DNA of 64,000 nucleotides. Source: Dendrophyllia cribrosa (lineage: Eukaryota > Cnidaria > Anthozoa > Scleractinia > Dendrophylliidae). Below the pieces are notes generated by a model, which was not told where the DNA came from, made no database searches, and saw only the letters and a program-made list of their open reading frames with translations. Every line of letters begins with the position of its first letter. The stretch's first letter is position 1. The stretch is taken from NCBI GenBank assembly GCA_024195265.1, contig JAJLRJ010000010.1:7368802-7432801 (forward strand), in the 5' to 3' direction. Position numbers and translations under genes: made by a program. This document shows positions 1-11,000 of this stretch, one piece after another.

Positions 1-102
1 GTCTTCAATTTGGACATCAGTTGGCTGTTGAAGAAGTTCCCAATCGGTTAGCTCTTCAGGGTAGTAAAATTCGCTTTCGGAATGTTCACTTTCATCGCTC
101 AT
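1..102 (-). CDS. Partial acidic N-terminus of an unidentified ORF, possibly transposon-encoded
   Basis: An open frame starts at ATG 102-100 on the minus strand and runs 34 codons off the left edge. It begins MSDESEHSESEFYYPEEL and is rich in Asp, Glu and Ser with Tyr and Trp, like a disordered acidic N-terminus. No family is recognisable from 34 residues. The 200 bp upstream of the ATG match a repeat terminus also found at 27176-27300, so the ORF may belong to a mobile element rather than a host gene. Only the extension beyond base 1 could decide this. Confidence 0.35.
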   Translation of the reverse strand, partial: MSDESEHSESEFYYPEELTDWELLQQPTDVQIED

Positions 103-103
103 T

Positions 104-292
104 TTGAAAGAAAAACGAAGATTTTTACGGCAACAAAACTGTTTCAGTTCGGCATCTAGCGGGAATCCTCGCAGGGCCGGACGGCTTTTTCCGGCCCGCT
201 CACGTCATACACGTACGGCCCTCATACGGGACTTTCATCAATGGTTTTGCAAAGAAAAGGCTCACAGGGCCGTACGGGTCATATGATAATAG
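104..292 (-). repeat. GC-rich repeat terminus shared with 27176-27300
   Basis: Read on the minus strand, this segment carries ATATGACC..TACGGCCC, then GACGTGAGCGGG and the hairpin-forming GGCCGGAAAAAGCCGTCCGG. The same blocks occur in the same order on the plus strand at 27176-27300. It looks like the end of a dispersed element, placed just upstream of the partial ORF at 102-1. Confidence 0.5.
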
Positions 293-300
293 TGGTTCCT

Positions 301-1283
301 GATGGAAGGTGAAGTGCTGTGAACAGATGCTCTAGTAAATGAAGCGTCATATTTCTGGATCAAAAAATTTTGGAATATATTTTTTAACAGTTTCCAAAAT
401 ATAATTGTAGTAAAGAGGAGAATAACATCTACACTTACCTTGAACGGGCCTGGGCATTAGACGGATGTGACAACTAACATGTAAAGTCTCGAGTGTCCGT
501 CAATGTCACGGGCATTAGGAGGCCAAATAAAAAACGTAATATATAGGTCGCAATAACAACAACAAGAACCCTAAATTAAATGTCCTTCAATGTACACTAT
601 ATGACTACATGCAACTATATTAGTCGCAGATCACAGCAAATCGTCGCAGCTCAAAGTTAGTTTGTTCCCTTTTTCTTATAAACTCTTGTTCTTAGGCCAT
701 CGTAACATGATAAGAAATAAAACACAAACAGCGGAGACTTTGCTGATTCAAGAACTACAGCCCTTCCTTAAATGTTAACGTCAGCAGTGAGAAGCTGATG
801 CTTTATTAGCTGTAGCTTCTTAGGACTGACAGTCCGTACTATCAAAATAAACAGTTTTCAAACACTTAAGGGTTACTTTTGAAAATGTATGTCGCTTGGC
901 ATACGAAACGTCAAGTTTTTATATAAAAATGAGTTGGTTTACCGCATTTATCACCGCTGTTTGTGTTTTATTCCCTTTTTCTTGCTTCCGTGACGCATTA
1001 TTTTCGGAATCAACTGATGTACAAAGCTTCCTGATAATACTTTAAAAAATTATTCAACAACCGCCTTTAGTGACGCAGTAGGAAATCAATAGCAAAAATA
1101 CTAACCGAATTAAGAATGACAGAAACTCCTGAAAAGCCCCGTCGCGTCAGCAAAAAGCAAGAGGAAAACAACGTGTTTGTTTGTGTTTCATAAAAATATA
1201 AGTTAAAGTTAATAACTTGACACGTTCTGAAGCAACTGTGAGCTATAACTCTCAGCTATGAAGAAAAGAACGTTCAAACTTAC
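301..1283. other. AT-rich stretch, no supported gene
   Basis: I see no supportable coding exon here. A consensus donor on the minus strand lies near 440 (TTCAAG followed by GTAAGT), so a further exon of the CUB gene could end there. Its acceptor and frame could not be fixed. Short GTCACATCCGTCTAATGCCC-like motifs repeat around 460-520. Confidence 0.4.
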
Positions 1284-3335
1284 TTGGTGCATTTTCTGCC
1301 TGGCTTGAACAATCAATATCGTCTGTAGAACAAAACAATGGAATTATTAGTTGTGCATTTCCCCTTGATTAGTATTAACTTTTTGCATTGTTAAAACCGA
1401 ATTTATGTTAATAATAATGATGATGGCCGATGATGTTGATGACAATGACTGTAGAAGTGATGCCTGGTGATAATTAAGTTAATAAAGACGTTAATAAGAA
1501 CGAGGATGATGATGATGAAGATAAAATGACAATGACGGTTGTGGTGGCAGTGATTGTAGTTGTAGTAGTAATGGAAATAAAAAAGAAGAGGATGACGATA
1601 GAGATATGAAGGGATTTGACGATGATGATGATGATGATGACGATTACGATGGCGATGACAATAACGATGAAGATGAGGATGACGATGAGGAGGATGAGGA
1701 GGAGGACGACGACGACGACGATGACGATGGCGATGACAATAATGGTGATGATAATGATGATAACGAGGAGGAGGATGACGATGATGATGGTGATGAAAGG
1801 AGGAATTTAACGTTTACAGGAATGAATAAATACCAGAAACTGTGAATTTAAAACATGTTACACATGCTTTACCTGGATCAATTGGCCTATACGTAATTCT
1901 GAGCTCGTCCTTCGAGCTGAAAATAGCAGACACCGTTTGAAGAAAAGCTGAACTCCCACTAGAGAACACAGTAACAGAGCCGCTTGCACAAGGGCCATAC
2001 TTTCCGATCAAAGGAGTTAACGGGCTAGCACCATCACGAATCACTAGGTGGTCGTCCACTCCCTGTAGTCGCAGGACCTCGATGGTGATTGATAGGCGGA
2101 AATTGTTGGGTGCTTGGATTTTCCAGATGCAAGAACTACCGGCATATCCATCCGGGAACGCAGGCGTTGAGATCACTCCTGGGACTTGAGCGTCAATTAT
2201 AATGTTGTTATTCGATGGAGAGCAAGCTGAAACATTATATAATATCATATTGATTCATCTCTTTCCTTATATTTTGTTTTACTTTCAGCTTTCATCTCAT
2301 CAACACTCTTCCAATATGCTCTCTGTAGCTATTGAACTCTGCAAAAAAATCTCCAGGGCTTAAGATTTTGATATTTCCTTCGATTTCTCGGCAATCTTAA
2401 GGACAATATTTCGCAAACGTTCTTAACAAAAGCACCTATCCGAATGTTGCGCGATGGTTGTGAAAATAAATACATAATCAGGAGAAAATTAAAGTTCAGC
2501 AATAACTTGTGTTAGAAAGACATTTCCTTGTGCAGAGAACAAGTTGGAACAAGTGACCAAGTTTCATAGCAATTTATTTTCATTTCAGTGCTGCAGCAAA
2601 CTATTCAAACTGATAAGTTTACATAGTGTTATTGATTTCTTGTCATAAAACCTGCTTCATTCCTTAGAGAATAACGATTTTACGTTTTATAAAACGTCGA
2701 ATCATAAATCAAAGATGATCATGTAAAAACAAATGAAGACGAAATCATGGTCAATTTAGGGGGTGTTTACATGACACCGGGGCGACTTTCGCGCCTGGGC
2801 GAGTTCACTCCGGTTCCCTCTTATGGCTCTACATTTGTTTACATGATACCACCACATTTGGTGGTGGTATCATGTAAACAAATGTAGAGCCATAAGAGGG
2901 AAGCGGAGTGAACTTGCCCCGGCGCGAAAGTCGCCCCGGTGTCTTAATTATTCCTATGGGCGCTCATTTTTTTTTTAAACAGGTATTTGATTAATCTGAA
3001 AATTTGTCACGCACAAAAAACGGCTGCGTAGAAAACTATAGAAGTGCAAGAATGGGGGAATAACCATAAATATAGGAAAAATAATGGTAGTAAACAGACA
3101 AAGAATATAAAGTTCAAGAAATTCTATTGACGTAGTTTTTTGCTTCCTTCAGTGCAGCGCTTTACTTTAGTTGAAACTGCGAGCAAAACTACGGCTAACT
3201 AAATATGAATTATTGAAATTAAAGTGACAATGTACTGACAACAAACATACCTTCAATGTTCGTTTCTGCTACCGAGACAAACGGCGCGAAAATTACAGTC
3301 ACGACAAGCAACTTTGCAAACAGCAGCAAATCCAT
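1284..3335 (-). CDS. Secreted CUB-domain protein, three exons seen, 3' end not found
   Basis: Exon 1 (3335-3251) encodes a signal peptide, MDLLLFAKLLVVTVIFAPFV, then SVAETNIE, with donor GTATGT. Exon 2 (2226-1873) encodes one CUB domain of about 118 residues; acceptor is TTTCAG and donor GTAAAG. Exon 3 (1322-1284) is only 39 nt, DDIDCSSQAENAP, with acceptor CTACAG and donor GTAAGT. All three junctions are phase 1, which supports the model. CUB landmarks are GVISTPAFPDGY, the CxW after SS, DDHLVIRDG, and SSKDELRITY near the end. Three cysteines are visible (ACSP, SSCIW, YGPC); the one usually found just before the DG strand is absent, so the second disulfide would lack a partner. CUB domains bind proteins or glycans outside the cell. 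No stop codon or terminal exon was found, so length and partner domains are unknown. Exon 3 is less certain than exons 1 and 2. Confidence 0.8.
1405..1800 (+). repeat. GAT/GAC/GAG low-complexity tract in CUB intron 2
   Basis: Imperfect trinucleotide runs of GAT, GAC and GAG extend for almost 400 bp. Poly-Asp/Glu frames read from it are simple-sequence artefacts. It lies inside the intron between CUB exons 2 and 3. Confidence 0.85.
2773..2943. repeat. 171-bp fold-back element
   Basis: Two nearly identical arms of about 80 bp face each other. The ends read GACACCGGGGCGACTTTCGC and its complement, and the centre is ACCACCACATTTGGTGGTGGT. There is almost no loop, so it would form a long hairpin. 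It is typical of fold-back MITE insertions and sits in CUB intron 1 (2227-3250). Confidence 0.85.
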
Positions 3336-4383
3336 TTTCAGCAGGTTATCACATGTTCGGACCAAACGCGCCACATCACACGGACCATACGGTGTGATTA
3401 AAATTCATATCAATGCTGATAAGAGCGTCGTCTCGGTCTGTTCCTATCAAAACGAGTTGTCTGCGGTTCTGTTTGATCTTTAACGCAAATCTCGAACATT
3501 CCAATGCTTATTAAACATAAGTCACACCTGTATTAAAGGCACTAGTAAATAAACCACAGGATCGTTTCAACTCAAACACCCAGCGACAGTCATTTGAATA
3601 ACAGTGTGCCGTGGCTTTTTGTAGTGTGAGTGAACTGTCTTTCTATTTTTAAAAGCTAAGTTAAGTGCAAAATTTCGTTTGGCGTTTCGACCCCATTATT
3701 AAACAACTGAAGTTAACTTCAGATCTGGTGCCAGAGAGACTGTCTTTTAGTTCCACAGACTTGAATAAGATGTTATCAGTCAAACAGTTTAAGAGATAAC
3801 ATTGGAAATGTATAAATGTTCTCCACCTTTATTTTTATGGAGGGAACCATTAGCACACAGAAATGTAAGCTTTTAACATTTTCATGTTAATTCACAAAAG
3901 AATTAAATGTAAACAACCTTAAGTTGCACGTGGCTTGCATTACAAACGCTAGCGCTAGCCGTTGTTTTGTATAAAAAAAAAACAAACAATAGAAAATTCC
4001 ATTTCTTATTTGCCCAACAGATTTGCTATTTTCACAGATCGAGTACCGCATAAAAGGAAGGCGATCAATTGTTTTCATTAATTTTTTTATTTAAATGATC
4101 ACTTCTAGCCTAAGGATTTCATCCACAAACTCGAAAGTTAGAACAGCCAAAAAATGAAAGGACTGCTTTTAAAATACAGCTTTCACCTGAACAGTTAAGT
4201 TTTAGCTAGGATTTAATCCACAGTCTCTAGACTGCGAGCAGTGCCTTTTTTTCTTAGATCTAAGCGGAGCGCGGCGAGCAGATTCATACCGCCCTTCCCG
4301 CGGAACTTCTCACGCCAAAGAAAATAAAGTCTGTTCGCATTCTACACTATTAAACTTAAAAGTTAGAATCATCTTATATTAAT

Positions 4384-4690
4384 TTCGATTCCCCCACATA
4401 CGAAGGTGAAGTTATATAAAAAGGGTATGGATTTCACGAGTTTATATTGAAGCGAAAAGAAAGTAAACGTTGCTTAAATTTATGCCAAAAACATATAGTA
4501 AACAGATGCAGTGTTTCTTCTGTAGTTATATGAAAGTGGTACCATTTCATTGGAAGGTATGTAAAAGTGTTACTTTTCTGTCAAAAACGGTATATAAAAG
4601 GATAAGGGTTTGGACCTCGGGGCGGAGCAACCCCATACAAAACTTGTTGAGTTACCTCCCCAACCCCCCCCCCCCCCCCCCCCCCCACCC
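4384..4690 (+). repeat. Dispersed K-family repeat, copy 1 (5'-truncated)
   Basis: It contains GGGTATGGATTTCACGAG, GTGGTACCATTTCATTG, AAAAACGGTATATAAAAGG and GGACCTCGGGGCGGAGCA, ending TTGAGTTAC followed by a C tract. The blocks match copies at 18415-18815 and 20510-20955. The G-rich left end seen in those copies is missing here. The terminal C tract (about 4665-4687) is nearly pure. Confidence 0.75.
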
Positions 4691-4910
4691 CCGCCCCGCC
4701 TCCCCACATTTTTATCGATATCAATCATTGTTACGTTTATACGAAATCAGACAGACAGGCAGACACTGTATTCGCAGGATAATTTATTAAAATTCAGAAA
4801 ATGCCACCAAATACACATCAAAAAAGACCACCGATCGTTAGGTCTTTCAGAGGCGGAGGAGCGTTTTGAAACATAGTGGGGTCATCGTACATCAAGCCAA
4901 ACGCATACCC

Positions 4911-5108
4911 CTACCCAAATTTCCCAAAATGTCCTTTGCGTAGTTCGTTGGCACAAGCAAACCTCTTTGCAATCTTAACAGTGTCCAGTGTGTCCGTAAT
5001 CGATTTGTGACAATGCATAAGTAGGCAGTTGTTCAAACGATCCTGCTTCATGGTGCTTCTTAAGTAGTTCTTAAGTCGTCGGAGGGCAGAAACTGCTGCG
5101 CTAGTGAT
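4911..5108 (-). pseudogene. hAT transposase C-terminal dimerisation remnant
   Basis: A minus-strand frame reads SAAVSALRRLKNYLRSTMKQ, then DRLNNCLLMHCHKSITDTLD and a final GKFG before a stop. The pattern xSxSALRRLKxYLRSTMxQxRLN followed by LxxxH is characteristic of the hAT-family C-terminal dimerisation region, also seen in domesticated zinc-finger relatives. Only this tail is present; there is no catalytic domain or start codon nearby, and upstream sequence is C/G-rich repeat. It is a decayed insertion, not a working gene. Confidence 0.7.
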
Positions 5109-5817
5109 ATTTTCGACCCCTTTAAATTTTCCTTTTGGGAGGGGGGCTACAGCCCCCTTCCCTCCCTGCTCCGACCGCCTATGTCTTTGGCCCAGGGAGC
5201 ATGTGGGGATGGGGTACTTAACTATAATAGTGACGAAGAGGTGCAAAGGGGGTTGAAAATTTGGATCTCAGGACATTTTGGGGGTTAGAAATTTTGTAAA
5301 GACTTTTTTGAGGTGAAAGATTTTGGTAAGGACCTTTTAGGGGGTCTTCAAAAACATAATCTTTTTATGCTGCAGAGAGAAACGGGATTTTTGAGGGAGT
5401 TACGTTCTGGGTCGATGGACTTTTTTGGGGTCAGGTTTTAGTCCAAAAGGACTATTTTGGGGGTCGACTAATTTGGCTTTATTTCATGTTCATATTCCCA
5501 TCAGTGAAATTCCCCTATTTAAAAATACCCAGCAAAACAAGTGAGTATATCAGTACGAAACAAGATGCTTTATTCAGGCTTTTGCAGATTGTAATACTTT
5601 CTTTACCTAGCGTGATCTGGAGTGATTTGTATCATCATATCTTTATCTTCGGACTTGAGATGAAAAATTCAGTTGAAAAGTTGGCTATCATTATTAGGTG
5701 ATGTAGTTTTTAGCCGTAGTAGTCTCGGATAAGATATGTAAGGACAATTAGATTCGCAAATGCGTCATCTTTGAAGCTATGAGGTCCTCTGAAGGAAGTG
5801 GCGAATCTAGAGGGGTG

Positions 5818-5932
5818 GCTCGCTCGGGGACCCCGGCACCCCCTCTATTCACTCCGGGCTCTCGCACTCCAACCCCACCCCCACCCCCACCCCTTAAAGA
5901 TGGAGTCTGGATCAGCCACTGGAAAGGTTAGA
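5818..5932 (+). repeat. C-rich dispersed repeat fragment
   Basis: CACTCCGGGCTCTCGCACTCC is followed by repeated ACCCCC blocks and GATGGAGTCTGGATCAGCCA. Related CACTCC...C-tract...GGATC blocks recur near 19500-19560, 19795-19860 and 19970-20050, which suggests one family. Confidence 0.45.
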
Positions 5933-6019
5933 ATTTAGCCTTCTTTTATAGAAATGCTACACAACATCTTGAAATCTGAATGAGGTATTACGAGAACTCC
6001 TGAAGAAGCTGTGGGACTA

Positions 6020-6340
6020 ATGCTGTGTTCACCTCAGCGCCGAAACAAATAGAGCTCGAACTTTCTGTTCTATGATTTTGTGGTTTAATCTCACTTGTCA
6101 AGCTTTTCGGGAACGAAGGGCGTTGCGGTGTTTAACAAGGAAATGATATTTGCGCTAACGTGTTTCGTCTGGCTTAGATCGAAACTACCTCGTGAGATAG
6201 TTTCAATCATGCTCAGATTAAATATGTTTCGATCATGATTCGCGCAGTGCGGCGTCTGATGTTGACACTTTTCATAGTGAAAAATGTTTCATTTGTAATC
6301 AGACTAACCATGTTTCGTTCGAGTGTGAACACAGCACAAG
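6020..6340. repeat. Terminal-inverted-repeat element
   Basis: The left end reads GCTGTGTTCACCTCAGCGCC and GAAACAAAT; the right end is GTTTCG...GTGTGAACACAGC, its imperfect complement. The interior has two GTTTCGATCATG-like blocks. It is non-coding, about 320 bp, and MITE-like. Confidence 0.6.
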
Positions 6341-7654
6341 ACTCCGACGAGTTAGTAATCTTAGTGCTCTAGGGTTAAGGCTTATTACATCATTGTGTTA
6401 GTACTTATAACAGTAGAGAAGAGTTTACTGTTACTCATGTAGTTAGTTAATCAGTCCAGTTGAGTTTTTTTTTTTTCAATCAACAATTCACTGTGTCAAT
6501 CTAGTAGTGTAATAAGGGCACAGAATTTTGTTAGGAAGCATAATTTGTGATCAGTTCCTCGTCTTAGTCTCAAAGCTTCAATTGAATAACACAGAAAACA
6601 AGCTTACAGTATCGTTACCCCTTATCTTGTATGTTTTACAAATTGTTATACGATCCCTTACTAACAGTTTACTTGCTCAAATTATTTCAGAACGACCTGA
6701 ACCAGGAAATACATCAGTTAGCGCATTCGCTTTGTCTTCTTTCCCCTCTTCTTTTTCCTCAAATCACGCTCTTATACCCCTTGAAGACTAAACCTCTGCG
6801 GTTCTTCCCAAGGGCAGGTGGCTGGGTGGGTGAATGGGGGGAGAACCGAAAATAAAGTAACAAGGATTATCGTTGGAAAGATTTGACTGGAATTCTAAAA
6901 GATACCATCATCTCGATTTATGGGCGTGGTTCGAATTCGTCTTAACCCCTCCCGGCTGAGGAGATATGAGGTCTTAATGGTCCATACCTCAAATTTTAAT
7001 GTCTCGTCGCTGTGATCACCCTCATCATCTTTATTTGGGATCCCCCTCTCCCTCCCCGCCCTTGGGAGCTGAGCTTGTGGGGTCCCCTTCCCCTCTCCCC
7101 CACCCCCTCTCCCTCCCCGCCCTGGGAGCTGAGCTTGTCCAGATCGTTCTTCAGTAACTTGAGCAAAACTTATGAAGTATATGAAAAACAAACATCAGTT
7201 TCCTAACAAATGCAAGTGAAAGGAGACGTTCGAGCTGTAATGTCTAACAAAACATAAACCTGCTTAAAGGTGTTTTTAAAAGATTATTTGTTTACTTTAA
7301 AAACGCCGTAACTCGTTCCGATCGGCATAAACAAATAAGCTGTGATCAAATACAAGTTCATATGAATCATTTAACTATTATGAAAAGAAAAAAAAGGACA
7401 TCCCCTATGAACGTTGTAATGCTTTCCTTTTGTGTCAACTTAAAGTGAGTGTCAAAACGTAAAAAAATGAAATTATTTTTTCTCACAAAAGCGGAAGTTC
7501 TTTGGATACTGCAGTGAGTAAACTATCTTTATCTATGCAAGCGAACGTCGTACACATCGAATAAGCATACTTCAACGCAAGAGAACGAGCAAGAAATCAA
7601 AGAACCCAGGCCAGTTCAGATAAGATAAGAGGAGTTCAGTTTTACGCAATCAAT

Positions 7655-7820
7655 TTGCCACTTTAGAAACGAGACGGAAACTGGGCCTAGTGAACTTTCG
7701 CAACGACTTCTGGGATCGTTACATGGGACGCTTCTTTTGTCTCTGTCCCCAGTAACAGTCCCAGAAGTCGTTGCGAAAGTTCACTCGGCCCTGTTTCCTT
7801 CTCGTTTCTAAAGTGGCGAA
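7655..7820. repeat. Fold-back element
   Basis: The arms are about 65 bp. The left includes GAACTTTCGCAACGACTTCT and the right AGAAGTCGTTGCGAAAGTTC. The outer ends are TTTGCCACTTTAGAAACGAG and its complement. It lies about 185 bp beyond the stop codon of the ZP gene. Confidence 0.85.
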
Positions 7821-8002
7821 TACCTCCTTGCCAGATTCTTTTCTTGGTGTTTTTATACTAGTTAATCAACCTTGAGCCAAGAGCTCCACCTATGTTAAGG
7901 TTCAGTTTTATGAAGCTGGGAACAAACCCTTACGGGAACTAATTGAAATTTGATAGTACGGTTTAGGTTTTATAACACATTACAGCTCACACGTTGACCA
8001 GA

Positions 8003-11000
8003 CTACATTTCTTCAGCAACGATGAGGCTTGCGCCTTTGTTTACGGCTGCGTAACGGCGACGACGACCAATGATGATAACGGCGACAACGAGGCCAACAG
8101 CAACAGTGCCCAATATTCCCACCAATACTGCTACCATCATTACCATGCTATTGTTGCTGGACTCGGCGGCCGCATTGTTCTGCTTGGCATCTACGGAGGA
8201 CAAGTTGAGAAAGAATCTCAATTTCGTTCTTTTCACAAATATCATGAAAGCAATTGCAAACAGCACTACAGGAAATTACTGCTCAGTAGCTGTCATTTGA
8301 ATGGTAATCACTTTAATATTTATTATATGCTGTACAAGGTGGTTCTAACTTTTGAGTCTGTGGATGAAATCCTGAAGTGTGACCATTCAAATGAAAGCTA
8401 CTGAGCAGTACTTTCCTGTGGTGCTGTGTATTATGTTGTACAAGGTGGTTCTAACTTTTGAGTTTGTGGATAAAATCCTATACAGGGGAACCATTCAAAT
8501 GAAAGCTACTGAGCAGTACTTTCCTGTGGTACTGTTTATTATGTTGTACAAGGTGGTTCTAACTTTTGAGTTTGTGAATGAAATCCTACAGTGTTACCAT
8601 TCAAATGAAAGCTACTGAGCAGTACGTTCCTGTGGTGCTGTGTATTATGTTGTACAAGGTGGTTATAACTTTTGAGTCTGTGGATAAAATCCTATACAGG
8701 GGAACCATTCAAATGAAAGCTTCTGAGCAGTACTTTCCTGTGGTACTGTTTATTATGTTGTACAAGGTGGTTCTAACTTTTGAGTTTGTGAATGAAATCC
8801 TACAGTGTTACCATTCAAATGAAAGCTACTGAGCAGTACGTTCCTGTGGTGCTGTGTATTATGTTGTACAAGGTGGTTATAACTTTTGAGTCTGTGGATA
8901 AAATCCTATACAGGGGAACCATTCAAATGAAAGCTTCTGAGCAGTACTTTCCTGTGGTGCTGTGTATTATGTTGTACAAGGTGGTTATAACTTTTGAGTC
9001 TGTGGATAAAATCCTATACAGGGGAACCATTCAAATGAAAGCTTCTGAGCAGTACTTTCCTGTGGTGCTGTGTATTATGTTGTACAAGGTGGTTATAACT
9101 TTTGAGTCTGTGGATAAAATCCTATACAGGGGAACCATTCAAATGAAAGCTTCTGAGCAGTACTTTCCTGTGGTGCTGTGTATTATGTTGTACAAGGTGG
9201 TTCTACCTTTTTAGTCTGTGAAAATAGTCCTAAAATCCTAAAGTGAGACCATTCAAATGAAAGCTTCTGAGCAGTACTTTCCAGTGGTGTTGTTTCGTTA
9301 TGCTGTACACGGATGGTTCTATCTTTTGAGTCTGTGGAAGAAATCCTAAAGTGTAGCCACTTACCAGCCTCACGGTTCTTGTTCTTATTCAGATACACAG
9401 GTCCTATGTACAGATCAGCGCTCATGTCGTCCTCAAGCGACCTCCTTCGCCTCTTGCTCGCATCGCAGCCTCTTTCACAACGGGACCCAGTGTCGGATGA
9501 ACGACAAACCGTCAGTTTGCAATGAAAGTAGACAGTGTCGTAGTTTTCTTTGAATCGGAAAGCAGACACGTTGAACTGCTGTACTGCTGCTTCCTTGTAG
9601 GTATACTCCAGAGTGTTATCCCTGGAACAACTGGTCATAAGAGAAAAAAGGTTTTGGCTCCTTTAACTTTCTAAAGGGAATAGCAAACGTGACCAAGTGC
9701 ATTGATGAGTTAAGCCCCGGCTACACGTTCTAACATTGTTATATAACATTTTTTGGTTCAACAATGTTAGAACGTGTAGCCGGCATGTTAGATGACGTTT
9801 GTCTAACATTTTTTGTTAGAAGAATGTTTTGATTTCGATCAAACACTTCTTAGTGCTTAAAGAACACAATGCACGAGGAACAAGTTTCACTATTTCCTTA
9901 ATAACATGTCCTATCATTTGCTCATGCTCATAATGGTGACGCATGCTGAGTGCATTATAACGCATTATCATTCATTCGCCTTAAGTCACGAGCGTGCTTT
10001 ATCGAGTTTTAATTAACTCGGTTTGAACAATCATAGCGCCCGCATTTCTTTGAACATTCTATAATATAATATATTTATTTGAATAAACGCCAGGACGTTT
10101 ATGACAATTCATTTGTTTTGAGGAGGCGTTAATTCGAGAATCAGTGAAACTGTTTTATTTTCAGTACATTCCCACCTTATTAACCCAAGAAGAATTATAT
10201 TTATTTTTCTGCATAAGGTGGTTATAACGTTTGGGTCTGTGAATTTGATCCTAACGTGTGATCATTCCAATGAAAGCGACTGGGCAATACTTTCCTGTGG
10301 TGCTGTTTATTATGCTGTACAAGGTGGTTCTTACTTTTGAGTCTGTGGATGAAATCCTTACCGTGTGACCATTCAAATGAAAGCTACTGAGCAATACTTT
10401 CCTGTTGTACTGTTTATTATCCTGTACAAGGTGGTCCTATTTTTTGAGTCTGTGGTAGAATTAAGAAATGCTTTCCAATGGTGCTGTTTCTTATGCTACA
10501 CAAGGTGGTTCTAACTTTTGGGTCTCCAGATAAAAAACTTAGGTTTGACGATTCAAATGAAAGTTATTGAGCAGTACTTCCATGTGGTACTGTTTGTTAT
10601 GCTGTACAAGGCAGTTCTAATTTTTTGAGTTAGTGGTGCTGTTTTTCAATATTTTACAGAATGATCTTTGGTATTTTATTAATTTTGATTTTTGATTTTG
10701 ACTTACGCGTCTTCGATGATAAGGTGATCGGGAGTCGAGTCATAATCGGATGATGCAGTGGCCTTGCAGACATCTGGAAACACATTCAACTCCCCGTCGT
10801 CAGATGTTACTTTGAAACCGAAAAACATCCTTTGGCCCAGACCAACGTCCTTTGGAAAATCCTCCACTTTGCTATCCATATTTGCGTCTTCATACATATA
10901 CATTTCATAGGTGAAGTTACCATAACCCTCTAGAAATAAAAAGGGATTTTATTAGTATTTCAATAAACATTATTTGCTAACGCGGACATACCCTGGGAGC

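Larger units (their letters stand above)
3336..8002. other. Intergenic region between the CUB and ZP genes, repeat-rich
   Basis: No host gene is supported. It holds a K-family repeat (4384-4690), a hAT transposase remnant (5108-4911), a C-rich fragment (near 5820-5930), a terminal-inverted-repeat element (6020-6340) and a fold-back (7655-7820). The remaining frames lack splice signals or recognisable domains. Confidence 0.6.

Noticed and set aside
1606..1845. Poly-Asp/Glu protein on the plus strand
   Set aside because: It is a translation of the GAT/GAC simple repeat, with no domain or splice context.
8379..9214. Plus-strand repeat proteins with VVLCIMLYKVVITFESVDKI-type units
   Set aside because: They are translations of array A, which is intronic to the ZP gene; units of 106 and 108 bp do not preserve frame singly, only as dimers.
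8379..9356. CRISPR array
   Set aside because: Units are long and nearly identical throughout, without unique spacers, and the DNA is eukaryotic.
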